DNA from: JAUMBM01 sp964645715
GTDB lineage: Bacteria > Bacteroidota > Bacteroidia > Chitinophagales > Saprospiraceae
Direction: 5' to 3'
Assembly (NCBI GenBank): GCA_964645715.1
Contig: CAZYAO010000004.1
Coordinates: forward strand, 1-64,000
DNA length: 64,000 bases
Shown here: one piece after another, positions 16,301 through 26,300 of the stretch
Position numbering within the stretch: position 1 is the stretch's first letter
Layout: every line of letters begins with the position of its first letter
The notes under the pieces: generated by a model
Database searches by the model: none
Seen by the model: the letters and a program-made list of their open reading frames with translations, nothing else
Told to the model about the DNA's origin: nothing
Position numbers and translations under genes: made by a program

Positions 16301-19300
16301 GAACGGGTATCGGTCCTCACCAGCTCAGCTGGACTACGGGGGGCAGCAAAACAGTCAGCCTTTATGTAGAGGCAGGAGGCTGTACGTCAGATACAACCTC
16401 ACTCACGCGCACCTTGGAGGTGCCAGTACAGCCTGTCATCAGCTGCGGACCTTCAACCACCACTTCCGTCTCATTTGTGTGGAATCAGGTAGCAGGGGCC
16501 ACAGGTTACAATGTGGAAGTACTGAGCGGCCAAAGCGGACAGCTGATGGATACAACTTTTACCGTCAGCAACCTGAGCCCCGGTGAGGTGGTCAGCGTGC
16601 GGCTCATCACCCTTATAGGTGGTGCCTGCCCGCCCGAAACGCCGCTGCTGAACTGTGCTGCACAGAACTGCCCGGTCTTCGTACCGGTTATTGACCCTGT
16701 GGCTGATATATGCCTTTACACAACTACCGGCCCGGACACCCTGACTGCTGCTGTTGGCGGAAGTACCGGCACTGGACAGCTGCACTGGAGTGGTCCCGGC
16801 ATTACTGACAGTCTGCTCGGCATTTTTGACCCGGCCGCTGCCGGCGCCGGCAGCCATATCCTGCGTCTTCGCTACAGCGAAGGGCCTTGCTTCGCCGATA
16901 CCTCCTTGATCGTCAATGTTTTTGCTATACCCACAGCGACCTTTAGCCTGAGTGCCGACAGCATTTGTGTACAGTCTCCAACAATGGTAACCTACACGGG
17001 TACCGCCAGTGCTGCGGCCGCCTACAATTGGTCTTTTGCCGGCGCTATAGCAACCCCCGGTAGCGGACAGGGACCGCAGATGCTTAGCTGGCCCACCGAA
17101 GGCAGCCGCATTATCAGTCTGTCAGTGACAGAAAATAACTGTACATCGGCACCCTTCGCCGATACGCTATACGTAGGCCTGCCCTTAGCCCCGCCGGTGA
17201 TTAACTGCAATACCACAGTCAACTCCATCACCTTTAGCTGGAATCCTGTACCGGGAGCGCTCTCTTATCAGGTAAACGTACTCTCAGGCAGCCCCGGTAT
17301 ACTGCAGGATACCAGTTATATCGTAACGGGTCTCAACGCCAATGATCAGGTCAGCATAGAAGTCATCGCGCTGGGCAATGGCCCTTGTGGTAACAGTAGT
17401 GCTACAACTTCCTGTGTCGCTGTGGACTGTCCTGATGTGCAGATAACATTCCCGACCATTGCTCCAATATGTCTCAACCCCAGCACAGGCAGTATAAACC
17501 TCTCAGGCACTATAACCGGAGGCAATGGGGGGGGGATTTTCACCTGGAGCGGCCCCGGAGTAAGTGGCGGAGCCTCCCCCTCTTTCTCGCCTGCAACCGC
17601 AGGTGTGGGCACGCACATCATAAGTGTCAACTATCGCGAAGGCAACTGCAGTTACAACAATAGCTTCAGCCTTGTGGTCAACCCCCAGCCCACTGCTACT
17701 TTTACAGTATCAGGGCCTGTCTGCACCAATTCGCCGGCTACAGTCACGTATACAGGTAGTGCAGGCAGCGGGGCTACTTACAACTGGAATTTTGGTAGTG
17801 GTATTGCTAGCCCGGGAACAGGCGCAGGTCCTCATCAGCTCAGTTGGGCTACTGCCGGCAGTCAAAGCATCCAACTCACTGTAACGGAAAACAACTGTTC
17901 TTCGGCACCTTTCAGTGCTGTTGCTACCGTCGAAGCGCCCCTGAGTACGCCTGTTATCAGTTGCAGCAGCACGCTCTCTGGCATTACCTTCAGCTGGCCG
18001 GCCATCGCAGGGGCGACATCCTACAGTGTGCAAGTCCTGCAAGGCCCGGCAGGCATACTGTCGGGTACCACTTATACCGTTGGCGGATTGCTGCCCGGCC
18101 AGTCGGTACGTATTCGACTCACAGCGCTCACCAATAACGTATGTGGTCCTGTCACAGCCGAATTGGAGTGCGCTGCACTTACATGCCCCACTTTCATCTT
18201 CGGCAATACAGCTTATGGTCCGTACTGTCTGGATGCCGGCACCCAGACGCTGATTGCGAGCGTCAGTGGCGGACAGGGCAACGGACAGTTTAGTTGGTCC
18301 GGTACAGGTATTGTTGCGGCAAGTGGCACCTTCAATCCAGCTGTCGCAGGCGTCGGACAACATCCGCTACAACTCACCTATACCGAAGGTAACTGTTCTG
18401 CCAGCACCACCTACTTGGTAACTGTACTACCCAAACCAGCTGCTAATTTTAGTGTTGAGAGTCCTATATGTGTTAATACGAATGCATCCGTCACTTATCT
18501 GGGTGGTGCCTCCCCGACGGCAACCTACAACTGGAATTTCGGAGGAGGTACTGCTACGCCTGGCATGGGTGCAGGTCCGCATCAGGTGCAATTTTCTGCT
18601 CCCGGTAATAGGACTATGAGTCTGGTAGTTGTAGAACAAGGCTGTGCGTCTAATCCATTCAGCCAGATTGTACAGGTCAACGGGCCACTAACCGTACCTA
18701 CCATCAGTTGCCAGACAGTGACGACCAACAGTGTTGTTTTCTCCTGGCCGGCAGTGCCTGGGGCTACCAGCTACAACGTCAATGTCCTGAGCGGGCCTGC
18801 AGGCACGCTCAGCGGTACAACCTATACAGTGACAGGCCTCAACCCCGATCAGGTAGTGACCATACAGCTCACGGTCAACGGCAACACCGCCTGCGGTCCG
18901 GTCACGGCCATCGGCACCTGTGCAGCCAGTGCGTGCCCGCCGCTCAACCTGAGCATCAACGCGCCCGCCCGCCTGTGTGCCGGACAGGCTGCCAACCTGA
19001 TCTTTACATTTAATCCGGCTGTATCGGGACCGCTAAATATTGGCTATACCATCAACAATGGCCCCGTACAATCCCTGCAGGTCAACAACGGACAACAGTT
19101 GACACTCAGCAACCTGCAGACAACCACCCAGCTCTCCGTCGTCAGTATCAGCAGCCCGACCCTGCCCAATTGCAGCTGGCCGGCGCCAAACCCGATTTCC
19201 ATCGCTGTAGACACACCTCCCAACGCCGGCAACCCGCTGCCTGCAGCTCGTATCTGTCAGGGAAGCCAGGAGATTATCAGCTTATTTGGTCTGCTCAGCG

Positions 19301-20520
19301 GTGAGCAAACAGGCGGGTTTTGGGAAGAGGTAGGGGGCGCTGTCTCCGCTGGCAGCGCTTTTAACGCAACTACTGCCAGCCTTTCTACAGCCAGTCTGCA
19401 GGCCGGCACCTATAGCTTCCGCTATACAGTACCCGGAGGCAGCTGCCCAGCAGCCACTGCGGTTGTCAGTGTTGACATCATACCCGCCCCGGTAGCAGAT
19501 GCAGGTGCCGACCAGTTCCTCAATTGCAATCTGAGTGCGGTAACTATCGGTGGAAGTACGACTTCGACAGGCAGCGGGATTACTTATCAGTGGACCGTAA
19601 GCCCCGACAGTATTGTGCTTGCCAACCCCAACGTACCTGTAATTCAGGTGAGCCGCCCCGGTGTATACACCCTGGTAGTTACCAATGCCGATGGTTGTAC
19701 TGCCCAGGATGCCACTATCGTCTCGGCCGACTATGCCGCCCCCACGGCCAATCTTCGGCTGGTCAATGTGAGTTGCTTCGGTGCCGATGATGGTGTCATC
19801 ATTGTAGAATCAGTTACTGGTGGCCAGCCACCTTACCGCTATGCTCTTGATGAAGACAGCACTACCGTCGTGCCCATCTTCAGCGGCCTCAGCCCGGGCA
19901 GCTACCAGCTCAGCGTGATTGACCAGAATGGCTGCGCAAGCCAGTCGACGGTCAGCATTGCAGAACCGGGTCCTATCAATGCCATACTGACGACTGATCT
20001 CCAGGTCGACGAAGCCGAACCAGGCCAGGCGGTCACGCTGCAACTCAATATCAACCCCAATACGGTCATCGACACCATCCTCTGGCAGCCGGAAGGCATC
20101 GCCACCGGCAACGTGCAGTCGGTTACTATTTTTCCGCAGACGAGTGGTAGCTATACCGCAACGGTCATTGATGTCAAAGGGTGCAGGGATCAGGATGATA
20201 TCAATATCATCGTGCGCAAATCATACCCTGTATACATACCCAACGCTTTCTCTCCCAATAGCGACGGCGTAAATGATATCCTGTTTATTCAGGCTGCCGA
20301 CGGTCGTGTCAAGATTATTCGCAGATTTATGATCGTCAGTCGCTGGGGCGAAACCGTCTTCTCCGTCGAGGGAGCCAGAGTCAATGATCCGTCGCAAGGC
20401 TGGGATGGAAAATTCAGGGGAGAAGTGCTCAATCCGGCTGTCTTTACCTACTATGCCGAACTTGAATTCAACGATGGTGAGATTGTCCGATTAACGGGCG
20501 ACGTCACCCTGCTCAAATAA
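13363..20520 (+). CDS. Giant secreted repeat protein with type IX (type B) sorting domain
   Basis: A protein of about 2385 residues, probably a surface adhesin or matrix protein. After the signal peptide (MRSLLLLLTLLLTETLLAQ) comes a PPC-like N-terminal domain beginning PANDECSGA. Cys-rich and Ig/PKD-like segments follow. Four near-identical units of about 250 residues start at 15673, 16432, 17194 and 17950, each an FN3-like module plus a PKD-like module; the FN3 part of a fifth starts at 18697. The last ~95 residues form the gliding-motility-associated CHU_C domain (IPNAFSPNSDGVNDILFI ... SRWGETVFS ... GWDGKF), which directs export by the type IX system with type B sorting. Possible starts are 13345, 13363, 13375 and 13387; 13363 is a compromise. 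A run of nine G at 17527-17535 lies inside the frame. A helical-repeat gene follows after 11 bases. The ligand is unknown. Confidence 0.92.
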   Translation: MNAQMSNLMRSLLLLLTLLLTETLLAQPANDECSGATTVSLTTPPNCPNTSFVTNIVNSTNVNATPTSPYPVFTGCTPGGTTEGPAAEVWFTFTATGGNTEIQITGALVSPNMVLYQGSNCGLLIPIACASGGNGLTLLGSTIPGQQYYLMVSGGDLDDQGSFQLRFRSSRLCGVCYQPDKITVEYNPPPVNGTYSSGQTVQICVTVNEWIGNAAGTIEWLHAVTFEFGDSWDVDGLTPAPPSSCDGSGSWGWYESWVGCNTGQTYGPGFAYDSASGVGCGGSPNDGDPGNNWGDGNGPCSNIPDQSPPVTFCMNISVNDCPPAVTGGGLGMSVRLLSDGDSGSWNQTGCNSNQGVSFLASVICCNDEDPIASTTDATCPGVADGSITVSGNAGLDPSMIFNYTILSEDQDIVYQCTNCPTTVTTPNNLASGVYTVLAVNIATNCSRSVIVVIDEGPQPMATAELGNMPCQGEPGLLMGNIDPPDPAATYAWSGPGGFSSTEQNPEVLQAGTYSLTVTSSAGCVTEPATVDVSFIIIEAEINAPIPYACLGTAVQLSASGGTGYSWENTTTGASLGNSPNISPILPGNSTIQVTVTDDNGCSDIANIEIEVIDPPDVTFNITGDPCQGGNGLVITASGAGPGGSYTWLDNPNASNPRLIPPSTPAGTYTLGIGAVNALGCIATEQVTFTIVPPISAQLTAQPVNICAGQSTVLTASGGTLFNWSTGLNNGPSSISVAPAASQSYTVTVSNSNGCVGTASVDVNVSNPPDAPEISCGPSSNSSVSFFWLPVDGAVSYNYSIDNGAVQNTTDNSVVVENLNSGQLVSITVTPVFGTQGPCQPVSASFSCEAVNCQTVALSINPVSDICLNASASVVNLQATIGSPGGVELWSGSGITDAVQGLFDPNVAGPGTHLITLTYTLFDCNYTATTSIVVFANPTAVFTLSPNPACVSDTLLLVYTGNAPASATFHWDFGGASASPGTGIGPHQLSWTTGGSKTVSLYVEAGGCTSDTTSLTRTLEVPVQPVISCGPSTTTSVSFVWNQVAGATGYNVEVLSGQSGQLMDTTFTVSNLSPGEVVSVRLITLIGGACPPETPLLNCAAQNCPVFVPVIDPVADICLYTTTGPDTLTAAVGGSTGTGQLHWSGPGITDSLLGIFDPAAAGAGSHILRLRYSEGPCFADTSLIVNVFAIPTATFSLSADSICVQSPTMVTYTGTASAAAAYNWSFAGAIATPGSGQGPQMLSWPTEGSRIISLSVTENNCTSAPFADTLYVGLPLAPPVINCNTTVNSITFSWNPVPGALSYQVNVLSGSPGILQDTSYIVTGLNANDQVSIEVIALGNGPCGNSSATTSCVAVDCPDVQITFPTIAPICLNPSTGSINLSGTITGGNGGGIFTWSGPGVSGGASPSFSPATAGVGTHIISVNYREGNCSYNNSFSLVVNPQPTATFTVSGPVCTNSPATVTYTGSAGSGATYNWNFGSGIASPGTGAGPHQLSWATAGSQSIQLTVTENNCSSAPFSAVATVEAPLSTPVISCSSTLSGITFSWPAIAGATSYSVQVLQGPAGILSGTTYTVGGLLPGQSVRIRLTALTNNVCGPVTAELECAALTCPTFIFGNTAYGPYCLDAGTQTLIASVSGGQGNGQFSWSGTGIVAASGTFNPAVAGVGQHPLQLTYTEGNCSASTTYLVTVLPKPAANFSVESPICVNTNASVTYLGGASPTATYNWNFGGGTATPGMGAGPHQVQFSAPGNRTMSLVVVEQGCASNPFSQIVQVNGPLTVPTISCQTVTTNSVVFSWPAVPGATSYNVNVLSGPAGTLSGTTYTVTGLNPDQVVTIQLTVNGNTACGPVTAIGTCAASACPPLNLSINAPARLCAGQAANLIFTFNPAVSGPLNIGYTINNGPVQSLQVNNGQQLTLSNLQTTTQLSVVSISSPTLPNCSWPAPNPISIAVDTPPNAGNPLPAARICQGSQEIISLFGLLSGEQTGGFWEEVGGAVSAGSAFNATTASLSTASLQAGTYSFRYTVPGGSCPAATAVVSVDIIPAPVADAGADQFLNCNLSAVTIGGSTTSTGSGITYQWTVSPDSIVLANPNVPVIQVSRPGVYTLVVTNADGCTAQDATIVSADYAAPTANLRLVNVSCFGADDGVIIVESVTGGQPPYRYALDEDSTTVVPIFSGLSPGSYQLSVIDQNGCASQSTVSIAEPGPINAILTTDLQVDEAEPGQAVTLQLNINPNTVIDTILWQPEGIATGNVQSVTIFPQTSGSYTATVIDVKGCRDQDDINIIVRKSYPVYIPNAFSPNSDGVNDILFIQAADGRVKIIRRFMIVSRWGETVFSVEGARVNDPSQGWDGKFRGEVLNPAVFTYYAELEFNDGEIVRLTGDVTLLK
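15673..18920 (+). repeat. Tandem ~250-residue FN3+PKD coding repeats
   Basis: Repeat starts are 15673, 16432, 17194, 17950 and 18697, giving unit lengths of 253, 254, 252 and 249 residues before the partial fifth copy. Each opens with P-x-I-S/N-C, then a phrase like FSWPAVPGATSYNVNVLSG, and later HWSGPGI-type and YNW(N/S)FG-type phrases. Near equal length with diverged sequence suggests old duplication kept in register. Confidence 0.85.
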
Positions 20521-20531
20521 TTTGTTGCCAT

Positions 20532-22121
20532 ATGCCAAGCCACGTACAAAAATCCGTTGACTTTTCCCTGCTGCTCAGCCTACTGCTGTTGCCCGCCCTT
20601 TTGGCCGGCAACAGCAGTAGCGAAGGCTACAGTAGGTATGTACACCCTCCTGTAGATATGCACATCGGATATAACAGTCCTGTGTCCGATGGCAAAGATC
20701 CGCAGCAGCTCGAACAACAGCTGCATGCGCTCATGCCCGAAAGTGATTTGTACACAGCTGAATTGCGGCAATATGCGCAGCAACGCCTGCAAACCTACTT
20801 TCAGGGACTCGAACAAAATCGCATCGGCCGCAAGCCGCTCGACAAAGCGCTTGAACTTATCCGGCAAGAGGCGGACCGGCAATTCTTTCGGCAATCAGCC
20901 CCTTTTGCCTCTTTCGCCGATCTTTTCAACAACGGCACCTACAGCACCCCTACTGCCGTAGCGCTCTACGCACTGACATTCGAATATTTTGATATCCCCT
21001 ACGCTGCATCTTTCAGTCATGAAGGGCTTAGCATCATCGTACTACCCAGCAGCCAGCCGACCCCTTTTCTTGCTGTCTCCGACAACAATCAGCCGGCCTA
21101 CCTGCAGTATAATCTGGTTACCAGCTATCTCGATCTACTAAAAGCAACGCACCTGCTGCCCCGCGACGAATGGAACAGGCCTGCCGATCAGCTGTTCCGG
21201 CGGTACTTCCTGGCAACCAACGAACGCATGAGTATCCGGCAACTGGCAGCACTCATTCACTACCAGATGGCAGTCCACCAATATAGCATTGGCAATTACC
21301 TTCTTTGCATGGAATGGCTCGACAAAGCCCGGGAAGGAAGCTCCCAGCTTGCTTTTCAGGCGCTTGAGCGTGCTGCCTTAGTGCAGCTTGCTCACCAGAG
21401 TGAAAATCCTCTCGGCTATATGCAACGACTCTGGAGCGATTTCCAGCCCGATTGGCTGGCTACAGAAATGCTGCGCCAGTTCGAACAACGTCTGCTGCAG
21501 GCCTGTAGTCAAAATCCCACAGCCCCCAATGTACAACCCGTCATCAACGAATTTTACCAGCTATTCAATCAATCAGAAAAATACAAGCTGGAGATTGACA
21601 AAATTAGCTGCAATATCATTACCCGCCACCACGCCCGTCAGCAGCAGCAATCGATTGACAACATAGACCTCGAAAAACTATTCAGCTACTGCCCTCACGA
21701 TCAAAGCCTGCAACAAGCTCTCATAGACGCGTCTATGCGCAGTATCCGCAACCGTATGGCACAGCGCGATGCCCAACTTTCTTTTGACGCCTATCGTGAG
21801 CGCTATCCTTTTATCATACAAAATGCTGACTTTAAGGATTTTGACCTACAACATAAAGCCGACAGGATACACCATTGCTTCAGCAATAATCTGATAGAGG
21901 AAGGGCATCAACTGCTCACAGCATTTGAGCATACGGTGCTGCTTTACAGAACAGCACCGAGGCTTAGTAGTTGGGTCACCACTGCCTACGCAGCTGCCTC
22001 TCAGCATTATTTTTTACGCAAAGAGTACGCCACAGCCCGCAACCTGCTGGAAACTGCCAACAGGCTGGCTCCTGGTGATCCTTATTTAGAGGACAGACTG
22101 GCTCTTCTCAGGCGATATTGA
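20532..22121 (+). CDS. Secreted helical-repeat protein, function unknown
   Basis: A 529-residue protein beginning with a likely signal peptide (LLLSLLLLPALLAGNSSS). Residues ~40-200 contain NNGTYSTPTAVALYALTFEY and then SHEGLSIIVLP, which resemble the core of a transglutaminase-like fold (a conserved helix, then a His-containing strand). The catalytic Cys position appears to be Thr or Ser, so any such domain is probably inactive; this is a tentative reading. The rest is alpha-helical with TPR-like features, ending in YATARNLLETANRLAPGDPY, a clear TPR motif. The gene starts 11 bases after the giant protein gene and is very likely in the same transcript, so a periplasmic or surface partner of that protein is a fair inference. 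I do not recognise a named family. Confidence 0.8.
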   Translation: MPSHVQKSVDFSLLLSLLLLPALLAGNSSSEGYSRYVHPPVDMHIGYNSPVSDGKDPQQLEQQLHALMPESDLYTAELRQYAQQRLQTYFQGLEQNRIGRKPLDKALELIRQEADRQFFRQSAPFASFADLFNNGTYSTPTAVALYALTFEYFDIPYAASFSHEGLSIIVLPSSQPTPFLAVSDNNQPAYLQYNLVTSYLDLLKATHLLPRDEWNRPADQLFRRYFLATNERMSIRQLAALIHYQMAVHQYSIGNYLLCMEWLDKAREGSSQLAFQALERAALVQLAHQSENPLGYMQRLWSDFQPDWLATEMLRQFEQRLLQACSQNPTAPNVQPVINEFYQLFNQSEKYKLEIDKISCNIITRHHARQQQQSIDNIDLEKLFSYCPHDQSLQQALIDASMRSIRNRMAQRDAQLSFDAYRERYPFIIQNADFKDFDLQHKADRIHHCFSNNLIEEGHQLLTAFEHTVLLYRTAPRLSSWVTTAYAAASQHYFLRKEYATARNLLETANRLAPGDPYLEDRLALLRRY

Positions 22122-22127
22122 GGACAC

Positions 22128-23111
22128 TCAACCGACGCTCAGTACAATTTTTCCTTGGTTGTGGTTGCCCTCCATATAGCGGTGCGCGGCCGCAACTTCC
22201 TCCCAATCATAGATGCTGTCTACAACAGCCTCCAGCTCGCCCTCGGCAAAAGCATCCCAGTGCTTTTTGCGAAAATCGTCAGTCAGTGCCTGTTTGTACG
22301 CGTGACTGCGGTTGCGCAGGGTAGACCCAACAATCTGCAATCGCTTGCGAAGAATAGGCCCCAGGTCGGTTTCTGCTACACGAGATCCGCCCAAAAACCC
22401 CAGCATCACCAGCCGCCCGTCTTCTGCCAGCAGTGACAAGTTCTGACTGAAATATGGACCACCGATAAAGTCGATGATGACGTCATAGCCACTCTCTGCA
22501 GCAGCCTGCATAGCCATCGCCTCCCAGTCGCCTGCCGCATAATCCACCACTGCCGCTGCCCCTGCCGTACGACAGGCAGCGTGTTTAGCCGCAGAGGCCG
22601 TCGCCACCACCAGCGAAGCGCCAGCTCTGCGAGCCAGCTGTAAAGCTGCCTGCCCTACACCACTCGCACCAGCATGAATCAATATTTTTTCTCCGGCCTC
22701 AATCGATGCCAGCCAGTGCAGCGCCTGATGAGCTGTAAGAAATGCCTCCGGGATAGCCGCAGCCCTGGTGAAAGACAGACTGTTGGGCAGCCGCAGCGCC
22801 ATGGCTGCCGGGATGCTGCAGTACTGCGCATACCCCCCTCCCGGCAGCAGAGCACACACCCGGTCGCCAGGCCTAAAATCCAGCACGCCCTCCCCGACTT
22901 CGTACACAGTACCCGCCATCTCCAGCCCCAGCAAGGTACTCTCTGTGGCAGGCGCCCGGTATTTTCCCTGCCGTTGCAGGATATCGGCACGATTCAGGGC
23001 CGTCGCATGGATACACACCAGCAGTTCGCCAGGCCCCGCCTTTGGCATGGGCACATCAGCCAGATACAGCTGTTCAGCCTCACCCGGTTTGTCAAAAACG
23101 ATTGCTTTCAT
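22128..23111 (-). CDS. NAD(P)H-quinone oxidoreductase, PIG3/zinc-less MDR family
   Basis: Medium-chain dehydrogenase/reductase of about 327 residues that probably reduces quinones or enals with NADPH in the cytoplasm. The start MKAIVFDKPGEAEQLY is typical for the PIG3/QOR group. ALNRADILQRQGKY is the substrate-side motif, and the Rossmann motif HAGASGVGQAALQLARRAGA binds the nucleotide. The catalytic zinc ligands of alcohol dehydrogenases are absent, as expected. An alternative start at 23120 adds three residues. The gene is convergent with the upstream helical-repeat gene (6-base gap). Its leader contains a terminator-like hairpin at 23146-23175. Confidence 0.9.
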   Translation of the reverse strand: MKAIVFDKPGEAEQLYLADVPMPKAGPGELLVCIHATALNRADILQRQGKYRAPATESTLLGLEMAGTVYEVGEGVLDFRPGDRVCALLPGGGYAQYCSIPAAMALRLPNSLSFTRAAAIPEAFLTAHQALHWLASIEAGEKILIHAGASGVGQAALQLARRAGASLVVATASAAKHAACRTAGAAAVVDYAAGDWEAMAMQAAAESGYDVIIDFIGGPYFSQNLSLLAEDGRLVMLGFLGGSRVAETDLGPILRKRLQIVGSTLRNRSHAYKQALTDDFRKKHWDAFAEGELEAVVDSIYDWEEVAAAHRYMEGNHNQGKIVLSVG

Positions 23112-23145
23112 TGTCAGCATGAGCCTTTTTTTTGGGTTAAAAAAA

Positions 23146-23175
23146 GCTGCCGCAGCGGCCCGGGCCGCTACAGCA
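23146..23175 (-). promoter_or_regulatory. Terminator-like hairpin in the leader of the quinone oxidoreductase gene
   Basis: A GC-rich dyad centred on AGCGGCCCGGGCCGCT (23154-23169), extended by GCTG/CAGC with a bulge. Read on the minus strand it is followed at once by seven T. It lies 35-64 bases before the start codon, where no upstream gene needs a terminator, because the upstream neighbour is divergent. This placement suggests attenuation in the leader. Confidence 0.45.
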
Positions 23176-23374
23176 CTTTGGCATCGCTTGCAATTTACAA
23201 CAGCCTGCCAAGAAAGGAAAATTATTTTGACAGCACCTGCACACAAAATCACTTCCTTTTGTATATAAATTCTGTCTTTTTTTTACAACTTGCAACATTG
23301 TTTGGCAGCCAAGACAATTTCATTCTACGCACACATATTAAACAATGATAAACGACCACAATAAACGATTATTC

Positions 23375-26300
23375 ATGAAGTGCTTTCGTCTGCTCGCAAT
23401 GCCGCTGGTGCTGATGTCGATTTTCAGCCCGCCCGCTGACGCCCAAAAAAATGGCGGCAGCAAAGCCGCCGCCATTGCCTCCTTTCAACCGACACAATAC
23501 CAGCACCTGCAATGGCGCAACATCGGCCCTTACCGCGGTGGCCGCAGCGTCGCCGTTGCCGGTTTTCCCAATAACCCATTGATGTATCTCATGGGTACAA
23601 CCGGAGGCGGACTCTGGAAGACCACCGATGCGGGCGCCAGTTGGTTCAATATCAGCGACGGCTATTTCCGGACATCTACCATCGGCGCTATTGCCATAGC
23701 TCCCTCGGATCCCAACGTCATCTATGTCGGCACCGGCGAGCATGCTGTAAGAGGTGTCATGACCTCTGCCGGCGATGGTATGTATAAGTCTGTCGACGGA
23801 GGAAAAACCTGGCAACCGACCGGGCTCGACAGTTCCATGCACATTGCTTCCATCGCTGTTCATCCTCACAACTCCTCCTTGGTCTATGTGGCTGTCCAGG
23901 GTGCCGTACATGGCCCGAGCCAGCAGCGAGGTATCTACCGCTCAGAAGACGGCGGACAACACTGGCAACGATTACTATTTGTCAACCCTACCACGGGCGC
24001 CAGCGATCTCAGCATGGACGAGCACAACCCGCGCATCCTCTATGCCGCTATGTGGGATCATCTGCGTACTCCCTGGCAGGTTATCAGCGGAGGCGAAGGA
24101 TCTGGCCTGTACAAATCAGTTGACGGAGGTAATTCATGGAAAAAACTCAGCAAAGGGCTACCGGACAAAATGGGTAAAACGGCTATTGATGTCTCTCCGG
24201 CCAACCCTGCCGTTGTCTATGCCAACATCGAAGCTACCGAGGGCGGGGTCTTCCGCTCAGCTGATGGAGGTGAAAGCTGGGAGCAGGTGAGCCGCGACAG
24301 GGTAACCATAGCAAGGGCTTGGTACTACACCGAGATCGTTGCCGATCCTGCCAATGAAAACAGCCTGTATGTGCTCAACTCTCCCTTGCTCCACTCCACC
24401 GACGGCGGACGAAGCTTTCGCTCTATTCCTATTGCACACATTGACCAGCATGCCCTATGGATTAATCCTGCCAATCCAGCCAACATGATTCTGGGCAACG
24501 ACGGTGGAGGCTGCATCACTTTCAACGGGGGCGTCAGCTGGTCCTCACAGTCCAATCAGCCTACTGCACAGTTCTACCGCGTCATCGCTGACAACCAATT
24601 TCCCTACCACGTATATGGTGGACAGCAGGACAACTCTGCCATCGGTATCGCCAGCCGCTCTGCCGGCCGTGGTATTGGCACCCGCGACTGGTTTGATGTG
24701 GCAGGGGGCGAAAGTGCCTTCATCGCTTTTGATCCAGATCGACCCAGCCATATCTTCGGAACCAGCTACCAGGGAAATATCGAGCTGATGGACACAGAAA
24801 CCGGAATGGTCAAGGATATTATGCACTACCCTACCGTCGGGCTGGCCGAGCTACCCAGCGAAATGAAATATCGCTTCAACTGGAATGCACCCCTCATTAC
24901 CAGCCCCAACAACCCGAAAATCCTCTACCATGGCGCTCAGGTCGTCTTGCGTTCTTCCAACGGCGGTATCGCCTGGGAAGTTATATCCCCTGATCTCACC
25001 CGCAATGACAGCAGCAAGCAAGTGGCCGGTGGCGCTCCGTATACCAATGAAGGCGCCGGTGGAGAGAATTACAACACCCTGAGTTATCTGGCTGTATCAG
25101 CAGTCAACGGCAACGTGCTGTGGGCCGGCAGCGACGATGGATTGCTGCACATAAGCCGTGATGCCGGCCGGTCCTGGCAAAAAATTAGCCCGCCCGACCT
25201 GCCCGAGTGTATTATCAATTGTATTGAAGCCTCTCCTCATTATGAGGGTACCGCTTACGTAGCGGCCATGCGGTACAAATTCAATGATTTTTCTCCCATG
25301 GCTTTTGTTACCCATGATTATGGTAAGACATGGACGCGCATCACCCGCGGTATGGATGCCCATGCCTTTGTCAGGGTAATACGCGAAGATCCTGCCCGCC
25401 CCGGACTGCTCTATGCGGGCACCGAACGAGGCCTGTACCTTTCTGACGATGCCGGCCTCAGCTGGCAGCCTTTTCAACTCAACCTGCCGATCTGCCCGAT
25501 CACAGACCTCACAATCCGCAACAACGATCTGATCGCAGCTACTTCCGGCAGAGCCTTCTGGATTCTTGACGACATCAGTAGTTTGCAGCATCCCCCGACA
25601 CCCGCCTCCGCTTCTTTGGTTCCTCCCCGACCAACCGTGCTCTTCCCTTATGGCAGCCCTGCCGATGCCCCCGAAATGGGTAAAAATCCACCACCGGGTG
25701 TCATTATCGACTATTTTCTGCCTGCAGGCTATGATACGATAGCGGTAGAAATAAGCCTTTTTGATGCCCAAAACAAGCTCATCCGCAGCTATGGGAATGC
25801 CCGCAGTCCACTGTCTGCAACTGACCTGCCTGCATCAGCACCCGCAACGGCCAAACCAACACTGCTCAGCAGCCGACAGGGGTACAACCGTATCTACTGG
25901 GATATGCGACGGGAGCCACTGCCATTTCTGAGCGGTTATTTCATTCCGACCGATTATCGCGCAACACCCATGGCGCCGGGTAGCTATCGCTGCCGCCTCG
26001 TTGCCGGCAAAGATACGGTAGAACAACGTTTTCAGCTGCTGCAGGATCCCCGGCTGGACAATGTCACCGCTGCAGATTATCAGGCGCAACAGGAGCTGAT
26101 AATACGTATTGAGCAGGACATTCGTGAATTGCAACAATCACTGACAACGGTGCGACAACTGCGCAGCACACTGGAGGCACTGGTCAAACAACTGGAAGCT
26201 GCTGCGCAGAGCGGTTTGTTGGAGCAAGGAAAAAAACTCCTGGCTGAGCTCAATGCCTGGGAAGCTTCCGTCGCCCAGGTGCGCCAAAAGACATTTCAGG

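Noticed and set aside
17527..17535. G9 run as a frameshift that breaks the giant gene
   Set aside because: The frame stays open on both sides and repeat alignment is in register, so the gene is intact in this sequence.
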